64,000 nt of DNA, taken from contig JAFZLC010000057.1 in NCBI GenBank assembly GCA_017551675.1, positions 86,047 to 150,046 on the forward strand. The letters run 5' to 3'. Position numbers and translations under genes: made by a program. How positions within the stretch are numbered: position 1 is the first letter of the stretch; each line of letters opens with the position of its first letter. The notes under the pieces are model-generated. The model saw only the letters and a list, made by a program, of their open reading frames with translations. It ran no database searches and was not told the origin of the DNA. This DNA is from Paludibacteraceae bacterium (GTDB taxonomy: Bacteria; Bacteroidota; Bacteroidia; Bacteroidales; Paludibacteraceae). Positions 51,571 to 61,685 of the stretch are shown piece after piece.

Positions 51571-52122
51571 TTAATCACGGAATGAAGGTTTTTCACCTCT
51601 GTGCTCCCTGTGTCCGTGCTCTCTTTTCCCTTTACGAAACTCTTTCTTGCACTCTTTTCCGAATTTAGGAGGGAACATCTTATGAGGCATCTTCATATCA
51701 ATTAATTGTTTCTGCTCCTCAATGGAGAGATTGTCAAAATTTGCCCATTTCTGCTCCATCTCTGCTTTCTTAGCTGCAATCTCTGCCTCTCGTTTGTCTA
51801 TCTCTGCTTTTTTCTCTTTCAGAATAGCAATCTGCTCCTCTTTTGACAAGCTATCAAACTTCATCCATTTCTCCCATTTAGCTTTCATTTCTGGATTTGC
51901 TTCTTCCTTAAATGGACACTTATCTGGGAACTCATCTCCCCGGAAATCAGGTCTAGGATGCTTTCCAAACTCACAAGGCTCATCTGCCGAATCAGCATCA
52001 GCGCACTTGCACTGACAACAATTATCACATTTACACTGGTTATTTTTATCACATTTACAACATGACGCCAATAGGAAACATCCTAACAAGGTCATCATAA
52101 AAAACACAAAACTTTTTTTCAT
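51571..52122 (-). CDS. Lipoprotein with metallothionein-like cysteine cluster
   Basis: A 183-residue lipoprotein: signal peptide with lipobox L-A-S-C, lipidation at Cys21. Nine cysteines fall within residues 21-40 in C-C-x-C, C-x-C and C-C-x-C-x-C arrangements. An alpha-helical, Lys/Glu-rich middle with two related segments ('FDSLSKEEQIAIL', 'FDNLSIEEQKQLI') follows, and a basic C-terminus rich in His, Arg and Lys. I do not recognise a family; the composition suggests metal binding at the cell envelope. It is followed by its own terminator and is not obviously linked to its neighbours. Confidence 0.75.
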   Translation of the reverse strand: MKKSFVFFMMTLLGCFLLASCCKCDKNNQCKCDNCCQCKCADADSADEPCEFGKHPRPDFRGDEFPDKCPFKEEANPEMKAKWEKWMKFDSLSKEEQIAILKEKKAEIDKREAEIAAKKAEMEQKWANFDNLSIEEQKQLIDMKMPHKMFPPKFGKECKKEFRKGKREHGHREHRGEKPSFRD

Positions 52123-52139
52123 ATTCTAATTCTTATTTA

Positions 52140-52160
52140 GGTGGATGCTATAAATTCATT
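52140..52160 (+). repeat. Dispersed hairpin element, divergent copy
   Basis: GGTGGATG - CTATA - AATTCATT matches the consensus at 16 of 21 positions, 18 bases upstream of the cysteine-cluster lipoprotein gene. Confidence 0.4.
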
Positions 52161-52270
52161 TCTGAGATTTTTGAAATTATTTAGATTTTCTTATTTGTAC
52201 CGGAATAAATCAAAAAGCACCGAAAATTCTATTTAACATATCCACAGTTCAACTCAAAATATTTTTTTGC

Positions 52271-52291
52271 AGTGAATTTTAGAATTCAACT
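52271..52291 (-). repeat. Dispersed hairpin element, divergent copy
   Basis: The minus strand reads AGTTGAATTC then TAAAATTCACT; it keeps the TTCTA and AATTCAC core but has a weakened stem. Confidence 0.3.
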
Positions 52292-52405
52292 TAATTATTG
52301 ACAATTCCAAATCTATAATTTTATCTTATATATCAACAACAAATTTCGATGAAAGGCGGATTCTCACCGACCAATCGTCTGTATATCTGTATTATCCTAT
52401 TCTCC

Positions 52406-55400
52406 TTACTTCCGTATTAACGTAAAATGTCCTGAATAAACCTCTTTTATATCCTTTATGTAAACTTCATACCAATAATCCGTTGATGGCATTGCGTGTC
52501 CCATGTATTCTCCATTCCAACCCTCCTCCGGATTCTTGGTCTCGAATAGAAGTTTTCCCATCCGATCATATATTCTCACCGTTACGCCCTTGTAGTAATT
52601 CAGATTCTCAACCAACCAAACATCATTCACCCCATCTCCCTGTGGTGTGAAAAACTCAGGGATCCTCAACTCCACCTCATGTACCTTGATAACCGTATCT
52701 GCCACACATCCAAGTTCATCACGCACCTTGACCTGATAATAGCGAATGTAATCAAAATCTTCAATCACATTGGAGGTTCCATATCCTTCACCCAAATCAT
52801 ATTGATAACTTCCATATCCCCCACTCACCTGTAACGCAATGGATCTTTTATCTATGATTTCAGTCTCTATTTTCATCGGTTCATCCAGAATAACATCGTA
52901 TCCATAACTTGTTTCACATCTCTTCCCAAATGCATCCACACTATAAGAACCGTTCTTCTCTGGTCGTAAAGTAAATGTTGGACCTGCTGCCAAAATTTTA
53001 AAATCTGAAATCTCCGAATCATATTCTCGCCATTCATATCTATAATTTGAATCATTTGGATTCACTGTCAAAGTAACCTCATCTCCTTTACATATAATCG
53101 TGTCAACATTCCATGATGCAGGACGATAATACATATCCATATAAAGTTTTTGGATTTTTTCTTTTCTAAAACATCCTTGGGGTGTTTGTGCCGTTAAACG
53201 CAACGTCATACTTGTTGCTTTTTCGGAAGTCCATAAAGTGTCAATACGATCAACTCCTTTATCTATCACAGTAAACGAATCGGATCCCTCCTCTGCATAT
53301 TCCCACACTAGTTGTTCAATATGTTCATATTGCGCATCAAAATGAATATACTGATATTCACAAAAAGCAGTGTCGTCTGGAGTAGTCCATTCTAATGGTG
53401 TATCCTTATCTGGAAACACTTGCAAATAATTCGATGACGATGGACAGTAGTGACCGAATGCCTCTACCGTATAGAGATATGATTTTTCTTTCAATACAAC
53501 ATTGACTTCTCCGTCTACAACATCATATTTTTTCTTACTTCCATTAGATAATTGCTCATAAAAATCAATTCTCTGAGGATTACCTTCCACTTGCACTTTT
53601 ATAGGAAATTCCATTCCCATACATGGACTACTAATTGCTTGCAAGTTTACTTGAACTTTTTTCTCCACCTCTACCTTCACCTTTTCTGAATATTGTGCTG
53701 AACATTCTCCTTGGGTGACATACTGCACACTATAATAAGCGGTTTCGTCTGCTTGTATCTGCTTCTCCGTATTCTTTTCCCCTGCTTGTGATACCACCTC
53801 TCCTTCTCCCAAACTATCCGTCGAACGATACCATACAATCTCCGTAACGTCATCTAACGAAGAGCCATCCTCATACTGTGTCGTCAACGTCACCTCATCC
53901 TGCTCACATACATTGGTTGCCGACGTCATCAAAGTAACCTTCTTGTTGTTACTCTTCAGATTAATCTTCCCTATTTGTTGTGCGATAGTCCCACAATGTT
54001 CCGACTCTGCTGTCAACCAATATTCACAACTCTCCATCGGATAAACGGTAGTTACCTCCTCATCACTCACATAATCATACTGGACTCCATCCGTCGTCTT
54101 CTTCCAACTGAAGTTCTTCGCTTCCCCCGAAATCTTTTTGGCTGACAACTCCACAGGGGCACCTTGACAGATATCCAATACTTGTGTGACGGCATCATAC
54201 TTCAAAGAATCCTCTGTCATTATGCGTATCACAACTGGCGATACGTCGGGACAACTATTTCCCTCCGTTTGCCTTAATTCATAATAGGTATTCTCAGTCA
54301 CCTCATCATCCACCTGCACTTCGCCTTGTTCCGTTCCCGTGAAATTCTTCACCACCGACACGGATGTATTGTCTTTTTCTGGATAACGAACAAAAGTCAC
54401 CTTTTTATAATCTGAAGCCTCAACATTAAAATGAACTCGCGAATTGACACAGACTGTCGTCTGATCGGACGTTGCTGAAATCACAAGCGGTTGCTCCACC
54501 TTCACACGTACTGTGTCTGTCACAACGGGACAATAGAGCGACTTAGTGGATACCACGTAGGTCGCACTCTCATCTGGGGTGGCTTGATAAGTCGCACCTG
54601 TAACATTCGGAATAGAAGCGAACGAAGTGGATCCTGCACTTTGGTAACTCCACTCATATTCTGTATCTGTACCATTCTCAATAGTAATCGTCACTGATTC
54701 CCCTTTACAGATGGTCTCCTTCGAAATGGTCAAATCAAACTGTCCCTGTTCCGCAACCTCCACCCTTATAGTATCCGTCACCGCAGGACAAATTCCTATC
54801 TCGGAGGATACCACATACACCATACTCTCGGATGGCGAATCCTGATAGGTAGTGCCTGTAACATTTGAAATCAGAGAATAGGTCGTGGCACTGGCACTCT
54901 TGGATGTCCACATTAGATCTGTTGTCGTACTATTCTCAACAGTAATCGTCACCGATTCCCCTTTACAAATGACATCCTTTGAGATGGACAAATCAAACTG
55001 AGCTGGCTCCTCCATCTCCACACGTACCGTATCCGTCACTGCTGGACAAAGACCTGCCTTGGTGGATACCACATACTCCATACTCTCGGACGGCGAATCC
55101 TGATAGGTAGTGCCTGTAACATTTGAAATCAGCGAATAGGTAGTGGCACTGGCGCCCTTGGCTGTCCACTCATACTCCGTCGTCGTTCCATTCTCAACGG
55201 TAATAGTCACCTGATCTCCTTTACAAATGGTCTCTTTCGAAATAGCTAAATCAAACTGAGTTGGCTCCACCACCTCCACACGTACCGTGTCCGTCACTGC
55301 TGGGCAATTACCTATCTTAGAAGAAACCACATACTCCATACTCTCGGATGGAGAACCCTGATAGGTACTACCTATGACATCTGAAATCACTGAATAGGTA

Positions 55401-58300
55401 GTGGCACTGGCGCCCTTGGCTGTCCACTGATACTCCGTCGCCGTACCATTCTCAACAGCAATCGTCACCGATTCGCCTTTACAAATAGCATCTTTCGAAA
55501 TCGTTAAATCAAACTGAGTCGGCTCCACCACCTCCACACGAACTGTATCTGTCACTGCTGGGCAAATTCCTATCTCGGAGGAAACCACATACTCCATACT
55601 CTCGGATGGTGAATCCTGATAGGTAGTGCCTATGACATTTGAAATCAGCGAATAGGTAGTGGCACTGGCACTCTTGGACGTCCATATAAAATCCGTTGTC
55701 GTACTATTCTCAACGGCAATCGTCACCAATTCTCCTTTACAAATGGTCTCTTCCGAAATGGTCAAATCAAACTGAAATGGCTCCACCACCTCCACACGAA
55801 TGGTATCCGTCACTGCTGGACAATTACCTATCTTAGAGGAAACTACATATTCCGTACTCTCGGACGGCGAACCCTGATAGGTGCTACCTGTGACATCTGA
55901 AATCAGTGAATAAGTAGTGGCACTGGCACCCTTGGCTGTCCACTGATACTCCGTTGCCGCGCCATTCTCAACAGCAATCGTTACCGATTCGCCTTTACAG
56001 ATGGCATCTTTCGAGATAGTTAAATCAAACTGGTCTGATTCTACAACCTTCACACGCACCGTGTCTGTTTTGTCTGGGCAAATAGCACCTCCCGCAACAG
56101 AAACGACGTAGGTGGTATTCTCCGTAGGAGACTCCTGATAACTTAGTCCTGATGAACTGGTAATAGGAGAAAAGGTAGTAGAGTTACCTCTCTGCACACT
56201 CCATGAATAATCGGACGGAGCAACCGTACCATTTTCGACATCTATCTGTATGGATTCTCCCAAACAGATTGTCTCTTTGGATATTTTCAAATCAAAGTCT
56301 GCCGTTTTCGTAACGGTCAGACGCACTGTGTCAGACTGACTGGCGCACTCAGCCATTTTTGCAGAGACAACATAGATGGTACTCTCTGAAGGAGACTCCT
56401 GATAAGTGGTTCCTGTAGCCTGCGAGATAGGAGAAAAGCCAGAGGCTGATTCACGCAAAGAAGACCAGACAAAATCAGATGTGATAGGATTGATGTTTTC
56501 CACCGATAGCGACACAGACTCGCCTTCACAGATGACATCTTTCGATAGTGTCAGATCAAAGCGAATGGAGTCTATCAAGGAAACAGTGATCGTATCCGTG
56601 TAATCCCCACCGCAAGAGGCACTTTTAGAGATGGCAAAGTACTGCGTATTGACCGAAGGCGTTATGTCATAAGTTTTTGAGTAGATGGTATCTGTCGTCG
56701 TTCCATTTTCTTGTGCAACCACGGTCCAATCAGAAGCACCCTCCTCTTTATAGTACCATTCATATTCCAGTTCCTCATCTATTTCTTTTCCCACCTTAGG
56801 TGTCAATGTTATGGTGGCAGACTTACAAATGAGTGTATCTTGTGGCGTCAAAGTGATTGGCAATGGTTCACAGTGACAAGTAAGCGTGGAGACGTTACTG
56901 ATAGCATACGGGTGACAAGTATTGTCTAAGTAGCCTTTCTCCGCTATCTGATTCGCTTCCGTTTCGTCAGCGGCAAAGATGACTCTGTAGCGAACACCTT
57001 CTGGCGTCTTTTTAAATGTAACGTCAATATAGGTGGTATCAAATCCACCTGTCACATTTTCCCATGTGAGACCGCCATCTATGGATGTCTGCCACAAGCA
57101 GTAGATTTTATCGTAATAAAGTTTCCATTCCGACAAGTCTGAAAGGCGCAATCTGGTCTTCTCACCGCAGACGCCCTCTTCATCCACATCCATTTTAGCA
57201 CTTAATTGAACATTAGGGACTCGTTTGTGACAAGCAATCAAAGAGATATCATCAATGGCCATGTCATTTCCATAAACACCCTTCTTCGCATTATCATAAA
57301 TTCGCAGTATTACATTCTTATTGGTACCCGAATTGAAACTCACTCCATAATTGTACCACGTTGAGATACCACGAGGGGTGACGGGAACATCGCCTGATTC
57401 AGCATCTGCCAAGATGTTCACTCCATCTTCACCAATAATTTCAAATCTAAAATTACATGGAGCGTATGTTCTATTTGGATTATCGGCCGCTCCACCAGTG
57501 ATACACATGGCATAAATAGAGAAGTAGTACCAAGTATCCGGACACAAGTCAAACTCCACCTTTTTCTCGAACATCAACTTATTAGCAGAATTCTCATCAT
57601 CCTTATTATTGATAATCAAGAATCCTCCATCCTTGTTTCCCGTATGGTCTGTACCCCCCGAAAACCAGTTATAGCTTGGTATGGAACCATCTTCCACATG
57701 AGAGACTACCGCATACTTTCCATCACCGACGTTTGTAGAAGAAGACTCATTATAGTAACCTGCAAATTTCTTATCCACCAAGTTTTCACAGGTACGTCGT
57801 TCACCACGCGGTACACTATTAAAATCCTCTTTCCACACCACTAATCTATCCTCCTGCGAGCCACAGAAGGAAAGCGAACACTCTAATGTCACCTCGTTAG
57901 TAATTGCATATGGAATGACTGTGTTTGTAGGAATACCAATCATGCTGATTTCCTCTGCGACAGTTTTATCATTTGCAATAATGACACGATAGAGTTGCTT
58001 GGTTCCATCATCATTGCTCACCTTAATTTCAAACACGTCTTCACCACTATCCCTAAGATTCTGCCATGATAGTCCTTGGTTGTCAGACCGTTGCCAAAGA
58101 CAATATGGTTGTGAAAAGAATGTAGTGGTCCACGTACTTGGGTCTGATATGCGGATTGTTCTTAAATCACCACAAGGATACCCTACGAGAGAAGATACTT
58201 CTGTGCCATCGTCATCCAATGTTGATATAGACTGTGAAAAAATGGTTCCGAAATATATCACCCATGTTAAAAAAAATACTATATATCTTTTAATTCTCAT
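52406..58300 (-). CDS. Giant repeat-containing surface protein with T9SS type B sorting domain
   Basis: About 1,964 residues; the start at 58300 (MRIKRYIVFFLTWVIYFGTIFSQ) gives a compact signal peptide, with 58312 the alternative. N-terminal part: two Ig-like modules flanking a MAM/jelly-roll-like domain ('DTWYYFSIYAMCITGGAADN', 'GNDMAIDDISLIAC'). Centre: eight Ig-like repeats of ~86 residues beginning '[QD]FDL.IS...IC.G', the middle ones nearly identical. Then more diverged Ig-like modules with Cys pairs. The last ~85 residues are a gliding-motility-type C-terminal domain: 'IPEFFTPQGDGVNDVWLVENL', 'VRIYDRMGKLLFET', 'GWNGEYMGHAMPSTDYWYEVYI'. It should be secreted by the T9SS and probably acts as an adhesin. 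It is the largest gene in the window and single in its transcription unit. Confidence 0.88.
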   Translation of the reverse strand: MRIKRYIVFFLTWVIYFGTIFSQSISTLDDDGTEVSSLVGYPCGDLRTIRISDPSTWTTTFFSQPYCLWQRSDNQGLSWQNLRDSGEDVFEIKVSNDDGTKQLYRVIIANDKTVAEEISMIGIPTNTVIPYAITNEVTLECSLSFCGSQEDRLVVWKEDFNSVPRGERRTCENLVDKKFAGYYNESSSTNVGDGKYAVVSHVEDGSIPSYNWFSGGTDHTGNKDGGFLIINNKDDENSANKLMFEKKVEFDLCPDTWYYFSIYAMCITGGAADNPNRTYAPCNFRFEIIGEDGVNILADAESGDVPVTPRGISTWYNYGVSFNSGTNKNVILRIYDNAKKGVYGNDMAIDDISLIACHKRVPNVQLSAKMDVDEEGVCGEKTRLRLSDLSEWKLYYDKIYCLWQTSIDGGLTWENVTGGFDTTYIDVTFKKTPEGVRYRVIFAADETEANQIAEKGYLDNTCHPYAISNVSTLTCHCEPLPITLTPQDTLICKSATITLTPKVGKEIDEELEYEWYYKEEGASDWTVVAQENGTTTDTIYSKTYDITPSVNTQYFAISKSASCGGDYTDTITVSLIDSIRFDLTLSKDVICEGESVSLSVENINPITSDFVWSSLRESASGFSPISQATGTTYQESPSESTIYVVSAKMAECASQSDTVRLTVTKTADFDLKISKETICLGESIQIDVENGTVAPSDYSWSVQRGNSTTFSPITSSSGLSYQESPTENTTYVVSVAGGAICPDKTDTVRVKVVESDQFDLTISKDAICKGESVTIAVENGAATEYQWTAKGASATTYSLISDVTGSTYQGSPSESTEYVVSSKIGNCPAVTDTIRVEVVEPFQFDLTISEETICKGELVTIAVENSTTTDFIWTSKSASATTYSLISNVIGTTYQDSPSESMEYVVSSEIGICPAVTDTVRVEVVEPTQFDLTISKDAICKGESVTIAVENGTATEYQWTAKGASATTYSVISDVIGSTYQGSPSESMEYVVSSKIGNCPAVTDTVRVEVVEPTQFDLAISKETICKGDQVTITVENGTTTEYEWTAKGASATTYSLISNVTGTTYQDSPSESMEYVVSTKAGLCPAVTDTVRVEMEEPAQFDLSISKDVICKGESVTITVENSTTTDLMWTSKSASATTYSLISNVTGTTYQDSPSESMVYVVSSEIGICPAVTDTIRVEVAEQGQFDLTISKETICKGESVTITIENGTDTEYEWSYQSAGSTSFASIPNVTGATYQATPDESATYVVSTKSLYCPVVTDTVRVKVEQPLVISATSDQTTVCVNSRVHFNVEASDYKKVTFVRYPEKDNTSVSVVKNFTGTEQGEVQVDDEVTENTYYELRQTEGNSCPDVSPVVIRIMTEDSLKYDAVTQVLDICQGAPVELSAKKISGEAKNFSWKKTTDGVQYDYVSDEEVTTVYPMESCEYWLTAESEHCGTIAQQIGKINLKSNNKKVTLMTSATNVCEQDEVTLTTQYEDGSSLDDVTEIVWYRSTDSLGEGEVVSQAGEKNTEKQIQADETAYYSVQYVTQGECSAQYSEKVKVEVEKKVQVNLQAISSPCMGMEFPIKVQVEGNPQRIDFYEQLSNGSKKKYDVVDGEVNVVLKEKSYLYTVEAFGHYCPSSSNYLQVFPDKDTPLEWTTPDDTAFCEYQYIHFDAQYEHIEQLVWEYAEEGSDSFTVIDKGVDRIDTLWTSEKATSMTLRLTAQTPQGCFRKEKIQKLYMDMYYRPASWNVDTIICKGDEVTLTVNPNDSNYRYEWREYDSEISDFKILAAGPTFTLRPEKNGSYSVDAFGKRCETSYGYDVILDEPMKIETEIIDKRSIALQVSGGYGSYQYDLGEGYGTSNVIEDFDYIRYYQVKVRDELGCVADTVIKVHEVELRIPEFFTPQGDGVNDVWLVENLNYYKGVTVRIYDRMGKLLFETKNPEEGWNGEYMGHAMPSTDYWYEVYIKDIKEVYSGHFTLIRK
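54485..56033 (-). repeat. 258-bp tandem repeats inside the giant surface protein gene
   Basis: Boundaries encoded by the Gln-Phe-Asp-Leu codons recur near 54731, 54989, 55247, 55505, 55763 and 56022, a regular 258-bp (86-codon) period. Five units between 54743 and 56033 are nearly identical; the unit at 54485-54742 and two further units upstream to ~56550 are more diverged. Confidence 0.9.
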
Positions 58301-58354
58301 AAAATCCCTCAAAAAGTAACGTTCAAATATAGCAAAAAGATTGATAAAATTTAA

Positions 58355-58375
58355 GGTGTGTTCTATAAATTCACC
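58355..58375 (+). repeat. Dispersed hairpin element between pckA and the giant gene
   Basis: GGTGTGTT - CTATA - AATTCACC keeps seven of the eight stem pairs. It lies 55 bases upstream of the giant gene's start on the opposite strand. Confidence 0.55.
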
Positions 58376-58414
58376 ATTTTAATTTCAATGAATCGCACAA
58401 AATAGAAATCATGG

Positions 58415-58450
58415 CAAAAAAAATGAGGGTGCATCACAGACGCACCCTCA
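58415..58450 (-). terminator. Terminator of pckA
   Basis: TGAGGGTGC (58424-58432) and GCACCCTCA (58442-58450) form a perfect 9-bp stem; on the minus strand it continues into eight T residues. Confidence 0.92.
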
Positions 58451-58477
58451 CTCTTTGAATATAAATTATGTAAGAAA

Positions 58478-60079
58478 TTACAATTTAGGACCAGCAGCAA
58501 CCAAAGCCTTACCTGCAGCGTTTCCAGTATACTTAACGAAGTTCTTTTGGAAGCGAGAAGCCAAATCTTTAGCCTTAGTCTCCCACTCAGAAGCGTTAGC
58601 GTAAGTATCGCGAGGATCCAAGATAGCAGGGTTAACACCTGGCAATGCAGTAGGAACTTCGAAGTCGAACAAAGGAATTTTCTTTGTAGGAGCCTTCAAG
58701 ATATCACCGCTCAAGATAGCGTCGATGATACCACGAGTATCAGGAATTGAGATACGTTTTCCAGTACCGTTCCATCCAGTATTTACCAAGTAAGCCTTAG
58801 CACCTGATTTTTGCATCTTCTTAACCAATTCCTCAGCATATTTAGTTGGGTGCAACTCCAAGAAAGCTTGACCGAAGCAAGCAGAGAAAGTTGGAGTAGG
58901 TTCAGTGATACCACGCTCAGTACCAGCCAACTTAGCAGTAAATCCGCTCAAGAAGTAGTATTGAGTCTGCTCTGGAGTCAAGATAGAAACTGGAGGCAAT
59001 ACACCGAATGCATCAGCTGACAAGAAGATAACGTTCTTTGCAGCAGGAGCAGAAGAACCAGGTTGGATATTTTTGATGTGGTTGATAGGGTAAGAAACAC
59101 GAGTGTTTTCTGTTACGCTCTTATCATTGAAATCGATCTTACCATTTGCATCAACAGTAACATTCTCCAACAAAGCGTTACGTTTGATTGCACCATAGAT
59201 ATCTGGTTCGTGTTCTTTGCTCAAACCGATAACCTTAGCGTAGCAACCACCTTCCAAGTTGAATACACCTTCATCGTCCCATCCGTGCTCATCGTCACCG
59301 ATCAATTTACGTTTAGGATCTGTTGACAAAGTAGTCTTACCTGTACCAGACAAACCAAAGAAGATAGCAGTGTTCTTACCTTCCATATCGCAGTTTGCAG
59401 AGCAGTGCATAGAAGCGATACCCTTCAATGGCAAGTAGTAGTTCTGCATAGAGAACATACCCTTCTTCATTTCACCACCATACCATGTGTTGATGATTAC
59501 TTGCTCACGAGAAGTAACGTTGAAAGCAACGCAAGTCTCTGAGTTCAAACCTAATTCTTTATAATTTTCAACCTTAGCCTTAGAAGCATTGTAGATAACA
59601 AAGTTAGGCTCGAAGTTAGCCAACTCCTCAGCTGTTGGTTGGATGAACATATTCTTTACAAAGTGAGCTTGCCAAGCTACCTCTACGATGAAACGTACAG
59701 CCAAACGAGTAGCCTTGTTAGCACCACAGAAAGCATCAACAACATAAAGATTCTTGTTGCAAAGTTCCTTCTTAGCAATATCTTTTACCTTAGCCCAAAC
59801 CTCTTCACTCATTGGGTGGTTATCGTTTTTGTACTCCTCTGAAGTCCACCATACAGTGTCCTTAGAGTTCTTGTCCATAACGATGTATTTATCTTTAGGA
59901 GAACGACCTGTGTAGATACCTGTCATAACGTTTACAGCACCAAGTTCTGTTTCCTGACCCTTTTCATAACCTTCAAGGGATTTGTCAATTTCTGCTTTGT
60001 AAAGCTCTTCGTAAGAAGGATTGTGCGCAATTACTGTAGAACCAGTAATACCGTACTTTGATAAATCTAAGTTTGCCAT
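58478..60079 (-). CDS. pckA: Phosphoenolpyruvate carboxykinase (ATP)
   Basis: PckA interconverts oxaloacetate and PEP with ATP; in succinate-producing Bacteroidales it often works in the carboxylating direction. The 533-residue protein has '[14 protein letters not shown]' (substrate Arg), '[17 protein letters not shown]', the P-loop '[13 protein letters not shown]', the metal-binding '[24 protein letters not shown]' and 'YPINHIKNI'. Length and motifs are complete. A TAAATTTG -7 element is at 60165-60158 (minus), followed by a ~75-base AT-rich leader. The gene is monocistronic with a strong terminator. Confidence 0.97.
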   Translation of the reverse strand: MANLDLSKYGITGSTVIAHNPSYEELYKAEIDKSLEGYEKGQETELGAVNVMTGIYTGRSPKDKYIVMDKNSKDTVWWTSEEYKNDNHPMSEEVWAKVKDIAKKELCNKNLYVVDAFCGANKATRLAVRFIVEVAWQAHFVKNMFIQPTAEELANFEPNFVIYNASKAKVENYKELGLNSETCVAFNVTSREQVIINTWYGGEMKKGMFSMQNYYLPLKGIASMHCSANCDMEGKNTAIFFGLSGTGKTTLSTDPKRKLIGDDEHGWDDEGVFNLEGGCYAKVIGLSKEHEPDIYGAIKRNALLENVTVDANGKIDFNDKSVTENTRVSYPINHIKNIQPGSSAPAAKNVIFLSADAFGVLPPVSILTPEQTQYYFLSGFTAKLAGTERGITEPTPTFSACFGQAFLELHPTKYAEELVKKMQKSGAKAYLVNTGWNGTGKRISIPDTRGIIDAILSGDILKAPTKKIPLFDFEVPTALPGVNPAILDPRDTYANASEWETKAKDLASRFQKNFVKYTGNAAGKALVAAGPKL

Positions 60080-60251
60080 GCTTACTTAATTAATTGATTA
60101 TATTTTAATTATTAATATTCCTAATTCTCGTTTTTCGACCAAAACGAACTATTTTCGCAAATTTAATAATTTTTTTTTAATAACCCTTAGAAATGGGATT
60201 TTTCTTGCATACAAGATTCAAAAAAAATTATATTTTCTTATTTGCTGATTA

Positions 60252-61637
60252 TCACTGTTTTACATCGTTCTCATCCAAATGATTTTCCCACAAATAATAT
60301 TTTGTCTCCTTCCAAATGATTCCCGACAAGAGTAACACTGCTATTAAATTAGGGACAGCCATAAAAGCATTCATAATATCGGAGAGATTCCAAACGAGCG
60401 ACAAACCTGCCGTACTTCCCAATATTGTCACACCAACCCATAGGGCTCGATATGGTTTTATCATTCGTTTTCCTCCTAAATATTCCACAGCTTTCTCTCC
60501 ACAATAGCACCATCCTAATATCGTTGAGAATGCAAATGTAATGATGCCTAACGAAAGAATATGCGTACCCACATACGGAATCTCATCAAAAGCCAATCGC
60601 GTCAAAACACCCGATGAAGAGACCTCTATGTGATCGTATGCCAAAATACTGGAGACAATCACCAAACCCGTCATGGTACAAATCACCACACTATCCCAAA
60701 AGACGCCGGATGAGAGCACTAATGCCTGACGTACAGGGTTCTTACTTTTTGCAGCAGCGGCAATAATCGGAGCCGAACCCAGTCCTGCTTCGTTAGAGAA
60801 GAGTCCTCGCGCAATACCATACCGCATGGTCGTCATAATGGCAAAGCCAGTGGCTCCACCTACCCCAGCCTTTATGGAAAAGGCTTCCCGACAAATCCAA
60901 CACAATGCTTCCCATATATAGGCATGATTCACACATAAAATAAAAAGACATCCTAAAATATAACAACCTGCCATGATGGGAACCATAAACGAACAGATCT
61001 TCGTTATCTTCTTCAAACCACCAAAAATCACAGAGGCCACAATGACTGCCATCACTAATCCTACAATGATGCGACACGTTCCTGGATCAGCCGTCGGGTT
61101 ATACTGAACGTCATACTGAACAAAGATATCGCTGATGGCTTGCGATTGAACGGCATTTCCTATTCCAAAAGCGGCAAAAGCTGTGAATATGCAAAACAAG
61201 ACAGCCAACCATTTCATTCCTAACCCTTTCTCCAAAGCATACATAGGTCCGCCTAATATCTCGCCATTTGCCGTTTTCACTCTGTATTTGACAGCTAAGA
61301 GTCCCTCGCCATATTTAGTTGCAATACCCAAAATACCCGTTAGGAAACACCAAAAGACAGCTCCCGGACCACCCATAGAGATCGCTGTCGCCACACCTAT
61401 AATGTTACCCGTGCCTATCGTAGCAGCAAGAGAGGTGGCCAAGGCTCCAAAATGACTGACATCACCCTCGCTCCCTTTATCTTTTTGAAAACTGATGCGA
61501 ATGGCTGACAACATCTTCCGTTGAGGAAACTTTAGTTTGATCGTTAGAAATATATGTGTGCCCAAAAGAAGAATAATCATGGGCCAACCCCATACACAAT
61601 CAGAGAATGCACTAATATAATTTTGAATCTGCTCCAT
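60252..61637 (-). CDS. Alanine/glycine:cation symporter (AGCS family)
   Basis: A 461-residue inner-membrane transporter that takes up alanine or glycine with Na+ or H+. It contains the family signatures 'GSEGDVSHFGALATSLAATIGTGNIIGVATAISMGGPGAVFW' (positions ~55-95), 'ATKYGEGLLAVKYR', 'GLFSNEAGLGSAPIIAAAAKS' and 'ILGWCYCGEKAVEYL'. About eleven hydrophobic segments are present. A TATATTTG element at 61660-61653 (minus), only 16 bases before the ATG, is the likely promoter and lies next to the end of the upstream J-domain gene. Confidence 0.95.
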   Translation of the reverse strand: MEQIQNYISAFSDCVWGWPMIILLLGTHIFLTIKLKFPQRKMLSAIRISFQKDKGSEGDVSHFGALATSLAATIGTGNIIGVATAISMGGPGAVFWCFLTGILGIATKYGEGLLAVKYRVKTANGEILGGPMYALEKGLGMKWLAVLFCIFTAFAAFGIGNAVQSQAISDIFVQYDVQYNPTADPGTCRIIVGLVMAVIVASVIFGGLKKITKICSFMVPIMAGCYILGCLFILCVNHAYIWEALCWICREAFSIKAGVGGATGFAIMTTMRYGIARGLFSNEAGLGSAPIIAAAAKSKNPVRQALVLSSGVFWDSVVICTMTGLVIVSSILAYDHIEVSSSGVLTRLAFDEIPYVGTHILSLGIITFAFSTILGWCYCGEKAVEYLGGKRMIKPYRALWVGVTILGSTAGLSLVWNLSDIMNAFMAVPNLIAVLLLSGIIWKETKYYLWENHLDENDVKQ

Positions 61638-61685
61638 GTTTTACCTTTGGCACAAATATACAAAAATTCACACAATTTATAGCAT

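Noticed and set aside
54485..56550. Possible CRISPR array or satellite DNA because of regular repeats
   Set aside because: The 258-bp period is a multiple of three, stays in frame and encodes Ig-like protein modules; there are no short repeat/unique spacer units or cas genes.
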